Assembly (NCBI RefSeq): GCF_047654785.1
Contig: NZ_JASGKQ010000001.1
Location: forward strand, 930,001-994,000
Length of the DNA: 64,000 bases
Direction: 5' to 3'
Source: Pelomonas sp047654785
GTDB lineage: Bacteria; Pseudomonadota; Gammaproteobacteria; Burkholderiales; Burkholderiaceae_C
Part shown: one piece after another, positions 1 through 7,338 of the stretch
How positions within the stretch are numbered: position 1 is the first letter of the stretch
Layout of the letters: each line of letters begins with the position of its first letter
Notes under the pieces: generated by a model
What the model saw: only the letters and a program-made list of their open reading frames with translations
The model's database searches: none
What the model was told of the DNA's origin: nothing
Program-made: the position numbers and the translations under genes

Positions 1-13
1 GGCAGCACCGGCT

Positions 14-238
14 TCACGGTCTGTCCCGCAGCATCAGCCGCCGCGCCGCGAAGCGGCCCACGCCGCAGCCGCCGACGATGAGCACCAGGCCGATGAGCTG
101 GCGCGTGTTCCATTCGCTGGTGGCGATGAAGTCGATGCCGAACTGCCGGCCCAGCCACCAGCCGGCCAGCGCGCCGGCCACGAAGCCGACGGCGTCCGCC
201 AGCGCCTCACGCATCGCGCGGTTGAAATCCTGGGCCAT
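14..238 (-). CDS. Small two-helix inner-membrane protein, unknown function
   Basis: A 74-residue protein with two hydrophobic stretches (about residues 13-31 and 46-62), the second rich in Gly/Val, and a basic C-terminal tail, so probably a small inner-membrane protein with both ends in the cytoplasm. Its ATG overlaps the stop codon of the upstream MoxR-type ATPase by one base, so the two are translationally coupled. I do not recognise a named family. MoxR ATPases of this type are usually followed by a VWA-domain (CoxE-like) gene, which would have to lie beyond the window edge if present. Confidence 0.75.
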   Translation of the reverse strand: MAQDFNRAMREALADAVGFVAGALAGWWLGRQFGIDFIATSEWNTRQLIGLVLIVGGCGVGRFAARRLMLRDRP

Positions 239-1092
239 CAGCGGTTCGTGCGTTGCATGAAGACGAGCTTCTCGAACAGCGTCAGGTCCTGCTCGTTCTT
301 CAGCAGCGCGCCCACCAGCGGCGGGATGCCGACCTTGTCGTCGCCGGCCTGCAGCGCGCTGACCGGCACGTCCTCGGCCACCAGCAGCTTGAGCCAGTCG
401 ATCAGCTCCGAGGTGCTGGGCTTTTTCTTGAGCCCGGGCAGGTTGCGCACCTCGTAGAAGTTCTTCAGCGCGGCGGCCAGCAGGTCCTGCTTGAGCGTCG
501 GGAAGTGCACGTCGACGATCTTCCTCATCGTCCCGGCGTCCGGGAACTTGATGTAGTGGAAGAAGCAGCGGCGCAGGAAGGCGTCGGGCAGCTCCTTCTC
601 GTTGTTGGAGGTGATGAAGACCAGCGGCCGGTGCCGCGCCTTGACGAGCTGGCGCGTCTCGTAGACGTGGAACTCCATGCGGTCGATCTCGCGCAGCAGG
701 TCGTTCGGGAACTCGATGTCGGCCTTGTCGATCTCGTCGATCAGCAGTACCACCGGCCGCTCGGCCTCGAAGGCCTGCCACAGCACGCCCTTGACGATGT
801 AGTTCTCGATGTGGCGCACGCGCTCGCTGCCCTCGACGGCGGCGAGCTGGCTGTCGCGCAGCCGGCTGACGGCGTCGTACTCGTACAAGCCCTGCTGCGC
901 CTTCGTGGTGCTCTTGATGTGCCATTGCAGCAGCGGCATGTCCAGCGCGCGGGCGACCTCCTCGGCCAGCATGGTCTTGCCCGTGCCGGGCTCGCCCTTG
1001 ATGAGCAGGGGGCGCTGCAGCGTGGCTGCGGCATTGACCGCGAGCATCAGGTCGGCGGTGGCGACGTACTGGTCGGAACCTTGGAATTTCAT
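238..1092 (-). CDS. MoxR-type AAA+ ATPase
   Basis: A 284-residue AAA+ ATPase of the MoxR/CoxD class, chaperone-like ATPases that use ATP hydrolysis to insert metal cofactors or remodel protein complexes, usually with a VWA-domain partner. Walker A GEPGTGKT is at residues 33-40, Walker B VVLLIDE at 114-120, and a sensor-1 segment (FITSNNEKE) and the Arg-rich LRRCFF segment follow. The length is normal for the family. The gene is divergent from the cytochrome c gene across an 88-base gap holding paired promoter-like sequences. The client protein cannot be told from the window. Confidence 0.9.
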   Translation of the reverse strand: MKFQGSDQYVATADLMLAVNAAATLQRPLLIKGEPGTGKTMLAEEVARALDMPLLQWHIKSTTKAQQGLYEYDAVSRLRDSQLAAVEGSERVRHIENYIVKGVLWQAFEAERPVVLLIDEIDKADIEFPNDLLREIDRMEFHVYETRQLVKARHRPLVFITSNNEKELPDAFLRRCFFHYIKFPDAGTMRKIVDVHFPTLKQDLLAAALKNFYEVRNLPGLKKKPSTSELIDWLKLLVAEDVPVSALQAGDDKVGIPPLVGALLKNEQDLTLFEKLVFMQRTNR

Positions 1093-1124
1093 GGGGAAAA
1101 CCGGGGCTGGAGGGAGGCGGAATC

Positions 1125-1146
1125 AGTATAGGAGCCCTCCTATAAT
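1125..1146. promoter_or_regulatory. Back-to-back -10 elements embedded in a perfect dyad
   Basis: The divergent gap contains TATAAT (1141-1146) reading right and TATACT (complement of 1125-1130) reading left. Both overlap a perfect 8-bp inverted repeat TATAGGAG-CC-CTCCTATA at 1127-1144. The spacing suits promoters for the cytochrome (ATG 1181) and the MoxR ATPase (ATG 1092). No convincing -35 element is visible for either, so an activator, or mutually exclusive polymerase binding, is likely. Confidence 0.5.
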
Positions 1147-1180
1147 CGCCGCCGCTCCAGAACCCGACACCCACCGAGAC

Positions 1181-1828
1181 ATGAAAAAACTGCTGCAGAT
1201 CTCGCTCGCCCTGGCCGCCGCATCCGGCGCCGCCGCTGCCCAGGCGCAGGATGTCAAGGCGGGTGAAAAGAAGATCGCCATGTGCATCGGTTGCCACGGC
1301 ATCCCGGGTTACCAGGCCAGCTTCCCCGAGATCCACAAGGTGCCGATGATCGCGGGGCAGAACGCCAAGTACATCGTCGCCGCGCTGCAGGGCTACGCCA
1401 AGGGCGACCGCCGGCACCCGACGATGCGCAGCATCTCCGCGTCGCTGAGCGAGCAGGACATGGCCGACATCGCCGCCTTCTACGCGCAGCAGGCCCAGCT
1501 GCCCGCCGCGCCCGAGAGCGTCCCCGCCGCGCCGGCCAACGTGGCCGAGCTGCTGACCAAGGGCGCCTGCGTGTCCTGCCACGGCGCCAACTTCAGCAAG
1601 CCCATCGACCCGACCTACCCCAAGATCGCCGGCCAGCACGCCGACTACCTGACCGTCGCGCTGAAGTCGTACAAGGTCGAGAAGAACGCCAACGTCGGCC
1701 GCAACAACGGCGTCATGCAGGGCCAGGTCAAGCAGTTCAGCAACGCCGAGCTGAAGGCCATCGCCGCCTACATCGGCAGCCTGCCGTCGGAGCTGGCCAC
1801 CGTGCCGCAGAGCAAGCTGCGGCACTGA
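1181..1828 (+). CDS. Di-haem cytochrome c (c4-like), periplasmic
   Basis: A 215-residue exported electron carrier. An N-terminal signal peptide (about 22 residues ending Ala-Gln-Ala) is followed by two similar cytochrome c domains, with haem-attachment motifs CIGCH at residues 35-39 and CVSCH at 130-134. This layout and length match the cytochrome c4 family, periplasmic donors to terminal oxidases. Candidate axial Met residues occur in both halves (for example the HPTMRSIS segment). A strong intrinsic terminator follows 28 bases after the stop, so it is probably a single-gene transcript driven by the TATAAT at 1141. Confidence 0.92.
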   Translation: MKKLLQISLALAAASGAAAAQAQDVKAGEKKIAMCIGCHGIPGYQASFPEIHKVPMIAGQNAKYIVAALQGYAKGDRRHPTMRSISASLSEQDMADIAAFYAQQAQLPAAPESVPAAPANVAELLTKGACVSCHGANFSKPIDPTYPKIAGQHADYLTVALKSYKVEKNANVGRNNGVMQGQVKQFSNAELKAIAAYIGSLPSELATVPQSKLRH

Positions 1829-1856
1829 CCGGCGGGCATCCGGCCCGGCACGACGA

Positions 1857-1880
1857 GCCGCCCCGCCGGGCGGCTTTTTT
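1857..1880 (+). terminator. Rho-independent terminator of the cytochrome gene
   Basis: A 7-bp perfect stem (GCCGCCC/GGGCGGC, 4-base loop) runs straight into six T residues, 28 bases downstream of the cytochrome c stop codon. Confidence 0.85.
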
Positions 1881-1974
1881 GCGCCCGCGCGCGAAAGCGT
1901 GGACAACTGCACGTCGCGGTGGCGGCCCCGCCAGGATGCGGCGCGGATACTCGGTGCAACGAAACTGCGCCGTC

Positions 1975-3204
1975 ATGTTGAAGAAGATCTCCACCGCCGA
2001 GGTGAGGCTGGGCATGTACATCCAGTCCCTGGAGGGGACGTGGCTGTCCCACCCCTTCTGGAAGACCCGGTTCGTCATGAGCGACGCCGCCGACCTGGCG
2101 GCGCTGCGGGCCAGTGGCGTGCCGGCCGTGTGGATCGACACCGACAGGGGGCGTGACGTCGCGCCGGCCCCGGCCGTCCCGGCCGAGGTGGCCGAGCCCG
2201 CGCCGGCCGTCGTGGCGGCGCCCGCGCCGGACCCGCCGAAAGCGCCGCAGGCGCGCGTCAGCATGGAGGAGGAGCTGAGCCATGCCGCGCAGGTGCTGGG
2301 CCGTGCCAAGGTGGCGGTCATCGCGCTGTTCGGCGAGGCGCGGCTGGGCCGGGCCATCGACAGCGAGGGTTGTCTGCCCATCGTGGACGAGGTCACCTCG
2401 TCGCTGGCGCGCAACCCGGCCGCCTTCGTCAGCCTGGCCCGGCTGAAGACGCGGGACGACTACACCTACATGCACTCGGTCGCCGTCTGCGGCCTGATGG
2501 TGGCGCTGGGCCGCCACATGGGCCTGCCGGACGAGCAGGTGCGCGAGGCCGGCCTGGCCGGGCTGCTGCACGACGTGGGCAAGATGCTGATGCCGCTCGA
2601 GGTGCTGAACAAGCCCGGCGCGCTGACCGATGCCGAGTTCGCGGTGATGCGCACCCACCCGCGGCGCGGCTGGGACCTGCTGAAGGACGGCGCCAAGGTG
2701 CCGGCCTCGGTGCTGGACGTGTGCCTGCACCACCACGAGAAGATGGACGGCACCGGCTACCCGCACAAGCTGGCGGGCGAGCAGATCAGCCTGATGGCGC
2801 GCATGGGCGCGGTGTGCGACGTGTACGACGCCATCACCTCGGTGCGCCCCTACAAGAACGCCTGGGACCCGGCCGGTTCGCTGCAGCGCATGGCGCAGTG
2901 GAAGGGGCAGTTCGACCCGCTGGTGTTCCAGTCGTTCGTGAAGAGCATCGGCATCTACCCGAGCGGCACGCTGGTGCGGCTGCAGTCCGGCCGGCTCGCG
3001 GTGGTGGTGGACCAGAGCGCCGCCACGCTGGTCGCGCCGCGCGTGAAGGTCTTCTACTCGACGAAGTCCAACATGCCCATCCCGGTGCAACTGATCGATC
3101 TCTCCGCGCCCGGCGCCACCGACCGCATCGCCGGCCGCGAGCCGCTCGAAAACTGGAACTTCCAGCACCTGGAAGAGCTCTGGAACCCCGCCGCCCGGCG
3201 CTGA
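1975..3204 (+). CDS. HD-GYP domain protein, probable cyclic-di-GMP phosphodiesterase
   Basis: A 409-residue cytoplasmic protein. Residues about 1-90 resemble the DUF3391 domain that precedes HD-GYP domains; an Ala/Pro-rich linker follows. The HD-GYP domain (about 150-340) carries the metal ligands in LLHDVGK (His199-Asp200), HHHEKMDGTGYP and the downstream CDVYDAI motif. HD-GYP enzymes hydrolyse c-di-GMP to pGpG or GMP and so affect motility and biofilm formation. The start at 1975 was chosen because the DUF3391-like sequence begins there; the open frame upstream is only shadow sequence. It sits alone between a terminator and a solute-binding protein gene. Confidence 0.9.
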   Translation: MLKKISTAEVRLGMYIQSLEGTWLSHPFWKTRFVMSDAADLAALRASGVPAVWIDTDRGRDVAPAPAVPAEVAEPAPAVVAAPAPDPPKAPQARVSMEEELSHAAQVLGRAKVAVIALFGEARLGRAIDSEGCLPIVDEVTSSLARNPAAFVSLARLKTRDDYTYMHSVAVCGLMVALGRHMGLPDEQVREAGLAGLLHDVGKMLMPLEVLNKPGALTDAEFAVMRTHPRRGWDLLKDGAKVPASVLDVCLHHHEKMDGTGYPHKLAGEQISLMARMGAVCDVYDAITSVRPYKNAWDPAGSLQRMAQWKGQFDPLVFQSFVKSIGIYPSGTLVRLQSGRLAVVVDQSAATLVAPRVKVFYSTKSNMPIPVQLIDLSAPGATDRIAGREPLENWNFQHLEELWNPAARR

Positions 3205-3264
3205 CCAGGGGTTTTGCCCCGCGCTCCTAAACTGCCGCCCATTCGAGTCGACTGGGAGCCTGCG

Positions 3265-4830
3265 ATGAAGCGATGGATGGGGGTGGCGGTGTTGGCGGTG
3301 GCCTGCGGCGCGTCGGCGCAGACGCTGCGCTGGGCCGGCCAGGGGGATCCGCAGACCATGGACCCGCACTCGCAGAACGAGACGCTGACGAACAACGTCA
3401 ACGGCCAGATCTACGAGCGCCTGACGAACCGCAACGCCAGGCTGGAGCTGGTACCGGGCCTGGCCGCCGAATGGACGCAGGCCGGCCCGCTGACCTGGCG
3501 CTTCAAGCTGCGGCCGGGGGTGAAGTTCCACGACGGCACGCCGCTGACGGCCGACGACGTGGTGTTCTCCATCCAGCGCGCCAAGGAGGCGACCTCGCAG
3601 GTCGCCGTCTACGCCAACGCGGTGGGCGTGCCGCGGCGCATCGACGACCTGACGGTGGAGTTCCGGCTCGCCACCTTCAATCCGGTGTTCCTGCAGCACA
3701 TCGACCAGCTCTGGATCATGAGCCGCAAATGGAGCGAGGCGCACCGCGTCACGCGGCCGCTGGACTTCAAGAGCAAGGAGGAGAGCTTCGCCGCCATCAA
3801 CGCCAACGGCACCGGCCCCTACGTGCTGGTCAGCCGCCAGCCCGGCATCAGGACGGTGCTGCGGCGCAACGCGAACTGGTGGGGCCGCTTCCAGGGCAAT
3901 GTGCAGGAGGTCGTCTACACGCCCGTCGCCAGCGACGCCACCCGCCTGGCCGCGCTGGTCTCGGGCGAGGTGGACCTGATGAACGACCCCGCGCCGCGCG
4001 ACGTCACGCGGCTGCGCAACACGGCCGGCGTGAAGGTCATCGACGGGCCGGAGAACCGTCTGGTCTTCATCGGCATGGACCAGGCGCGCGACAGGCTGGC
4101 CTATGGCAACGTGCCCGGCCAGCGCAACCCGTTCAAGGACGTGCGCGTGCGCCGCGCGCTCTACCAGGCCATCGACATCGAGGCGCTGCGGACCAAACTG
4201 ATGAGCGGCCTGGCCATTCCCACCGGCGGGCTGACGCCCTCGTCCAACGCCTCGTTCGACGACCCGGCGCTGCAGGCCCGCCTGCCCCACGACCTGGCCG
4301 CCGCGCGCAAGCTGATGGCCGACGCGGGCTTCGCCAACGGCTTCGAGGTGACGCTGGACTGCCCCAACGACCGCTACATCAACGACGAGCAGATCTGCGC
4401 GGCGCTGGCGGCGATGTGGGCGCAGCTCAAGGTCAGGGTCAAGGTCAACGCGATGCCGCGCGTGCTGTACTTCCCCAAGCTGGAGAAGCTGGACACCAGC
4501 CTGTTCCTGTACGGCTGGGGCGGCTCGGTGACGGACGCCGAGGCCATCCTGACGCCGGTGTACCGCCGCCGCGGCGACAAGGGCGTGGGCAACTACAACT
4601 TCGGCAATTTCCGCAACGACCGCGCCGACGCGCTGGCCGCGCAGAGCAGCGTCGAGCCGGACGCGAAGAAGCGCGAGCAGCAGATCCGCGGCGCGCTGGC
4701 CGAGCTGCGCGAGCAGGTCAACGTGATCCCGCTGCACCGCCAGGTCATCCCATGGGCGGCGCGCGCCGGCGTCACGGCCGTGCACCGGGCGGACAACTGG
4801 GTGGAGCTGGCCTGGGTGCAGGTGAAGTGA
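3265..4830 (+). CDS. Family-5 extracellular solute-binding protein (peptide/opine/nickel type)
   Basis: A 521-residue periplasmic binding protein of the DppA/OppA-like SBP family 5. The signal peptide is about 18 residues (cleavage near GASA/QT), and the mature protein has the typical early motif with the VKFHDGTPLTADDVVFS block. The start at 3265 is the one that gives the signal peptide. No ABC permease or ATPase gene is next to it, so it is an orphan and its substrate is unknown. A close paralogue lies at 29220-30788 and shares distinctive patches such as NDRYINDEQICAA versus NNRYVNDEQVCQA. Confidence 0.9.
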   Translation: MKRWMGVAVLAVACGASAQTLRWAGQGDPQTMDPHSQNETLTNNVNGQIYERLTNRNARLELVPGLAAEWTQAGPLTWRFKLRPGVKFHDGTPLTADDVVFSIQRAKEATSQVAVYANAVGVPRRIDDLTVEFRLATFNPVFLQHIDQLWIMSRKWSEAHRVTRPLDFKSKEESFAAINANGTGPYVLVSRQPGIRTVLRRNANWWGRFQGNVQEVVYTPVASDATRLAALVSGEVDLMNDPAPRDVTRLRNTAGVKVIDGPENRLVFIGMDQARDRLAYGNVPGQRNPFKDVRVRRALYQAIDIEALRTKLMSGLAIPTGGLTPSSNASFDDPALQARLPHDLAAARKLMADAGFANGFEVTLDCPNDRYINDEQICAALAAMWAQLKVRVKVNAMPRVLYFPKLEKLDTSLFLYGWGGSVTDAEAILTPVYRRRGDKGVGNYNFGNFRNDRADALAAQSSVEPDAKKREQQIRGALAELREQVNVIPLHRQVIPWAARAGVTAVHRADNWVELAWVQVK

Positions 4831-4888
4831 CGGACTGAAGGCGCTGGGGGGCTGCCGGCGGGCGCATATCGGTCCTCGTTTTGCTTCG

Positions 4889-4917
4889 TTGGCCGCCGGG
4901 CGGTGCGGCCCTAGCCT
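4889..4917 (+). promoter_or_regulatory. Candidate promoter of the encapsulin operon
   Basis: TTGGCC (4889-4894), a 17-base spacer and TAGCCT (4912-4917) form a plausible -35/-10 pair 27 bases before the rhodanese ATG. It is the only promoter-like sequence before this four-gene operon. No cysteine- or sulfur-responsive operator was recognised. Confidence 0.45.
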
Positions 4918-4943
4918 TGCTCGGTTTTCGCATGAGAGCCGAC

Positions 4944-5417
4944 ATGAGCAGCCCTGTCCTCGATGAACCCCAAGCCCTCACCCAGGCCCGCGAGGCGGCA
5001 CGCGCCGCGGGCCTGCCCCATGCCGGCTCCCTGAGCCCGCGCGATGCCTGGAACCTCGTCCAGGCCGGCCAGGCCGTGCTGGTCGACGTGCGCAGCAACG
5101 AAGAACGCCACTTCGTCGGCCAGGTGCCGGGCAGCCTGCACGTCGCCTGGGCCACCGGTACCGCGCTGAACCGCAACCCGCGCTTCGTCAGGGAGCTGGA
5201 GGCCAGGGTCGGCCCCAGGTCCGGCAACGAGCGGCCGGTGCTGCTGCTGTGCCGCAGCGGCAAGCGCTCGGCGCTGGCCGCCGAAGCCGCGGCCAAGGCG
5301 GGCCTCGCCAACGTCTTCAACATCCAGGAAGGCTTTGAAGGCGACAGCGATGACCACCAGCAGCGCGGCCACTTCAATGGCTGGCGCTTCCACGGCCTGC
5401 CCTGGGTGCAGGACTGA
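4944..5417 (+). CDS. Rhodanese-domain protein of the encapsulin operon
   Basis: A 157-residue single-domain rhodanese. The active-site loop CRSGKRS places the catalytic cysteine at residue 103, which would carry a persulfide in sulfane-sulfur transfer; VLVDVRSNEE is the usual preceding strand. No signal peptide, so cytoplasmic. The start at 4944 is preceded by GAGAG; an in-frame ATG four codons upstream (4932) is possible. The stop overlaps the acetyltransferase start (TGATG). Rhodaneses occur in family 2A encapsulin operons, where a role in moving sulfur released by, or fed to, the encapsulated desulfurase is plausible. The direction of transfer here is inference. Confidence 0.9.
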   Translation: MSSPVLDEPQALTQAREAARAAGLPHAGSLSPRDAWNLVQAGQAVLVDVRSNEERHFVGQVPGSLHVAWATGTALNRNPRFVRELEARVGPRSGNERPVLLLCRSGKRSALAAEAAAKAGLANVFNIQEGFEGDSDDHQQRGHFNGWRFHGLPWVQD

Positions 5418-6358
5418 TGGCCACCGCAGACGACCTCGGCGACGTGGTCGACGGCCTGCGCCAGGCACGCCGACGCTGGCGCGAAGCCCACCGGCGCTGG
5501 GACACCGGCGGCCGCGAGCTGCCGTCGCGCGAGCTGCTGGCGGGCGTGGTAGCGCAACTGGCCGGCGCCCTGTTTCCGATGCGCCTGGGCCCGCCCGACC
5601 TGCAGCCCGAGGGTGAAGACCACTACGTCGGCCACACGCTCGGCGTGGCCCTCACGCGGCTGCGCCAGCAGGCGCTGCTGGAGCTCGGCCACGAGGCCCG
5701 CCTGCGCGGTGCCGAGCCCCCTGCCGACACCGCCGCGGCAGAACTCGTCACCACCTTCGCCCGCCGGCTGCCGGTCGTGCGCGAGCTGCTGGACAGCGAC
5801 GTCGTCGCCGCCTTCCAGGGCGACCCCGCCGCGCGCAGCGTGGACGAGGTGCTGCTGTGCTACCCGGGCCTGCACGCGCTGATCAGCCACCGCCTCGCGC
5901 ACGAGCTGTATGTGCTCGGCCTGCCGCTGATCGCGCGGGTCGTCGCGGAGCTGGCGCATGCCGCGACCGGCATCGACATCCACCCCGGCGCCACCCTCGG
6001 CCCGGGCTGCTTCATCGACCACGGCACCGGCGTCGTCATCGGCGAGACCGCCATCCTCGGCCGTGGCGTGCGCCTCTACCAGAACGTCACGCTCGGAGCC
6101 AAGAGCTTTGCCGTCGACAGCGAGGGCCACCTCGTCAAGGGCCAGCCGCGCCATCCCATCGTCGAGGACGAGGCCGTCATCTACGCCGGCGCCACCGTGC
6201 TGGGCCGCATCACGATCGGCCGCGGCTCGGTGATCGGCGGCAACGTCTGGCTCACGCGCAGCGTGCCGCCCGGCAGCCGCATCTCGCAGGCCAATCTGCA
6301 GGCCGACCCGCAGGCCATCGAACCCGGCGCCGACGCCGTGCCGCCCGCGGCCGCCTGA
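5417..6358 (+). CDS. epsC: Serine O-acetyltransferase (EpsC/CysE type)
   Basis: A 313-residue left-handed beta-helix acetyltransferase. The N-terminal half is helical. The conserved segment GLHALISHRLAHELY (about 151-165) and the hexapeptide-repeat domain (about 186-285), including IDHGTGVVIGE at 200-210, are typical of serine acetyltransferases, which make O-acetylserine from serine and acetyl-CoA, the precursor of cysteine. The start overlaps the rhodanese stop and the encapsulin shell gene follows 53 bases later. Serine acetyltransferase next to a family 2A encapsulin suggests supply of cysteine for the desulfurase cargo. The frame is long for CysE but normal for the EpsC group. Confidence 0.93.
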   Translation: MATADDLGDVVDGLRQARRRWREAHRRWDTGGRELPSRELLAGVVAQLAGALFPMRLGPPDLQPEGEDHYVGHTLGVALTRLRQQALLELGHEARLRGAEPPADTAAAELVTTFARRLPVVRELLDSDVVAAFQGDPAARSVDEVLLCYPGLHALISHRLAHELYVLGLPLIARVVAELAHAATGIDIHPGATLGPGCFIDHGTGVVIGETAILGRGVRLYQNVTLGAKSFAVDSEGHLVKGQPRHPIVEDEAVIYAGATVLGRITIGRGSVIGGNVWLTRSVPPGSRISQANLQADPQAIEPGADAVPPAAA

Positions 6359-6411
6359 GCGCTTGCGGCATCCCCCCTTTTCCCACCACCGCTCCAGGAG
6401 CCCCCGCCCCC

Positions 6412-7338
6412 ATGGCTGAACGACTCGAACAACGCGCGCTCGGCGACGCCGCCGCGCGGCAGCTCGCCAACGCGACCAAGACCGTCCCGCAACTCTCCAC
6501 CATCACGCCGCGCTGGCTGACCCATCTGCTGCAGTGGATCCCGGTCGAGGCCGGCATCTACCGCCTCAACAAGGTCGCCGACCCCGAGGCCGTCAAGGTC
6601 GCCTGCGCCAAGCGCGACGAGGCCGAACTGCCCGTCACCTTCGCCGACTACGACGCGCAGCCGCGCGAGTACTTCCTGAACGCGGTGGCTACCGTGCTGG
6701 ACGTGCACACCCGCGTGTCCGACCTCTACAGCAGCCCGCACGACCAGATCAAGGAGCAGCTGCGCCTGGTCATCGAGACCATCAAGGAGCGCCAGGAGTC
6801 CGAGCTCATCAACAACCCCGACTACGGCCTGCTGGCCAACGTCGCGGACGCGCAGCGCCTGTCCACGATCACCGGCGCGCCCACGCCCGACGACCTCGAC
6901 GACCTGCTGGCCAAGGTCTGGAAGGAGCCCGCCTTCTTCCTGGCCCACCCGCTCGCCATCGCCGCCTTCGGCCGCGAGTGCACCCGCCGCGGCGTGCCGC
7001 CGCCGACCATCATCCTGTTCGGCAGCCAGTTCCTGACCTGGCGCGGCCTCCCGCTGATCCCGAGCGACAAGCTGCCGGTCAACGACGGCAAGACCAGCAT
7101 CCTGCTGCTGCGCGTAGGCGACAAGCGCCAGGGCGTCGTCGGCCTGTACCAGCCGGGCCTGCCGGGCGAGCAGGGGCCGGGGCTGTCAGTGCGCTTCATG
7201 GGCATCAACCGCAACGCGATCGCCTCCTACCTGATCAGCCTGTACTGCTCGCTGGCGGTGCACAGCGACGACGCGCTGGCCGTGCTCGAAGACGTGGAAG
7301 TGGGCAAATACCATGAATACCCTGACACCTACCGTTGA
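6412..7338 (+). CDS. srpI: Family 2A encapsulin nanocompartment shell protein (SrpI-like)
   Basis: A 308-residue shell protein that closely resembles cyanobacterial SrpI, the prototype of family 2A encapsulins (HK97-fold protomers forming a closed icosahedral shell). Diagnostic stretches are the N-arm TVPQLSTITPRWLTHLLQW, the central VHTRVSDLYSSPHDQIKEQ and the C-terminal SVRFMGINRNAIASYL. There is no cyclic-nucleotide-binding insertion, which separates it from family 2B. A Shine-Dalgarno AGGAG (6396-6400) precedes the ATG. The last 26 bases overlap the start of the desulfurase gene. In this family the shell encloses a cysteine desulfurase and, in characterised members, is linked to sulfur storage or starvation. 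Confidence 0.95.
   Translation: MAERLEQRALGDAAARQLANATKTVPQLSTITPRWLTHLLQWIPVEAGIYRLNKVADPEAVKVACAKRDEAELPVTFADYDAQPREYFLNAVATVLDVHTRVSDLYSSPHDQIKEQLRLVIETIKERQESELINNPDYGLLANVADAQRLSTITGAPTPDDLDDLLAKVWKEPAFFLAHPLAIAAFGRECTRRGVPPPTIILFGSQFLTWRGLPLIPSDKLPVNDGKTSILLLRVGDKRQGVVGLYQPGLPGEQGPGLSVRFMGINRNAIASYLISLYCSLAVHSDDALAVLEDVEVGKYHEYPDTYR

Noticed and set aside
1768..4785. 1005-residue open frame on the minus strand opposite the HD-GYP and binding-protein genes
   Set aside because: Shadow of strongly supported + strand genes; no recognisable domain.
4831..4943. Cysteine or SAM riboswitch before the encapsulin operon
   Set aside because: The gap is only 113 bases and shows no conserved riboswitch structure; only a promoter-like pair was seen.
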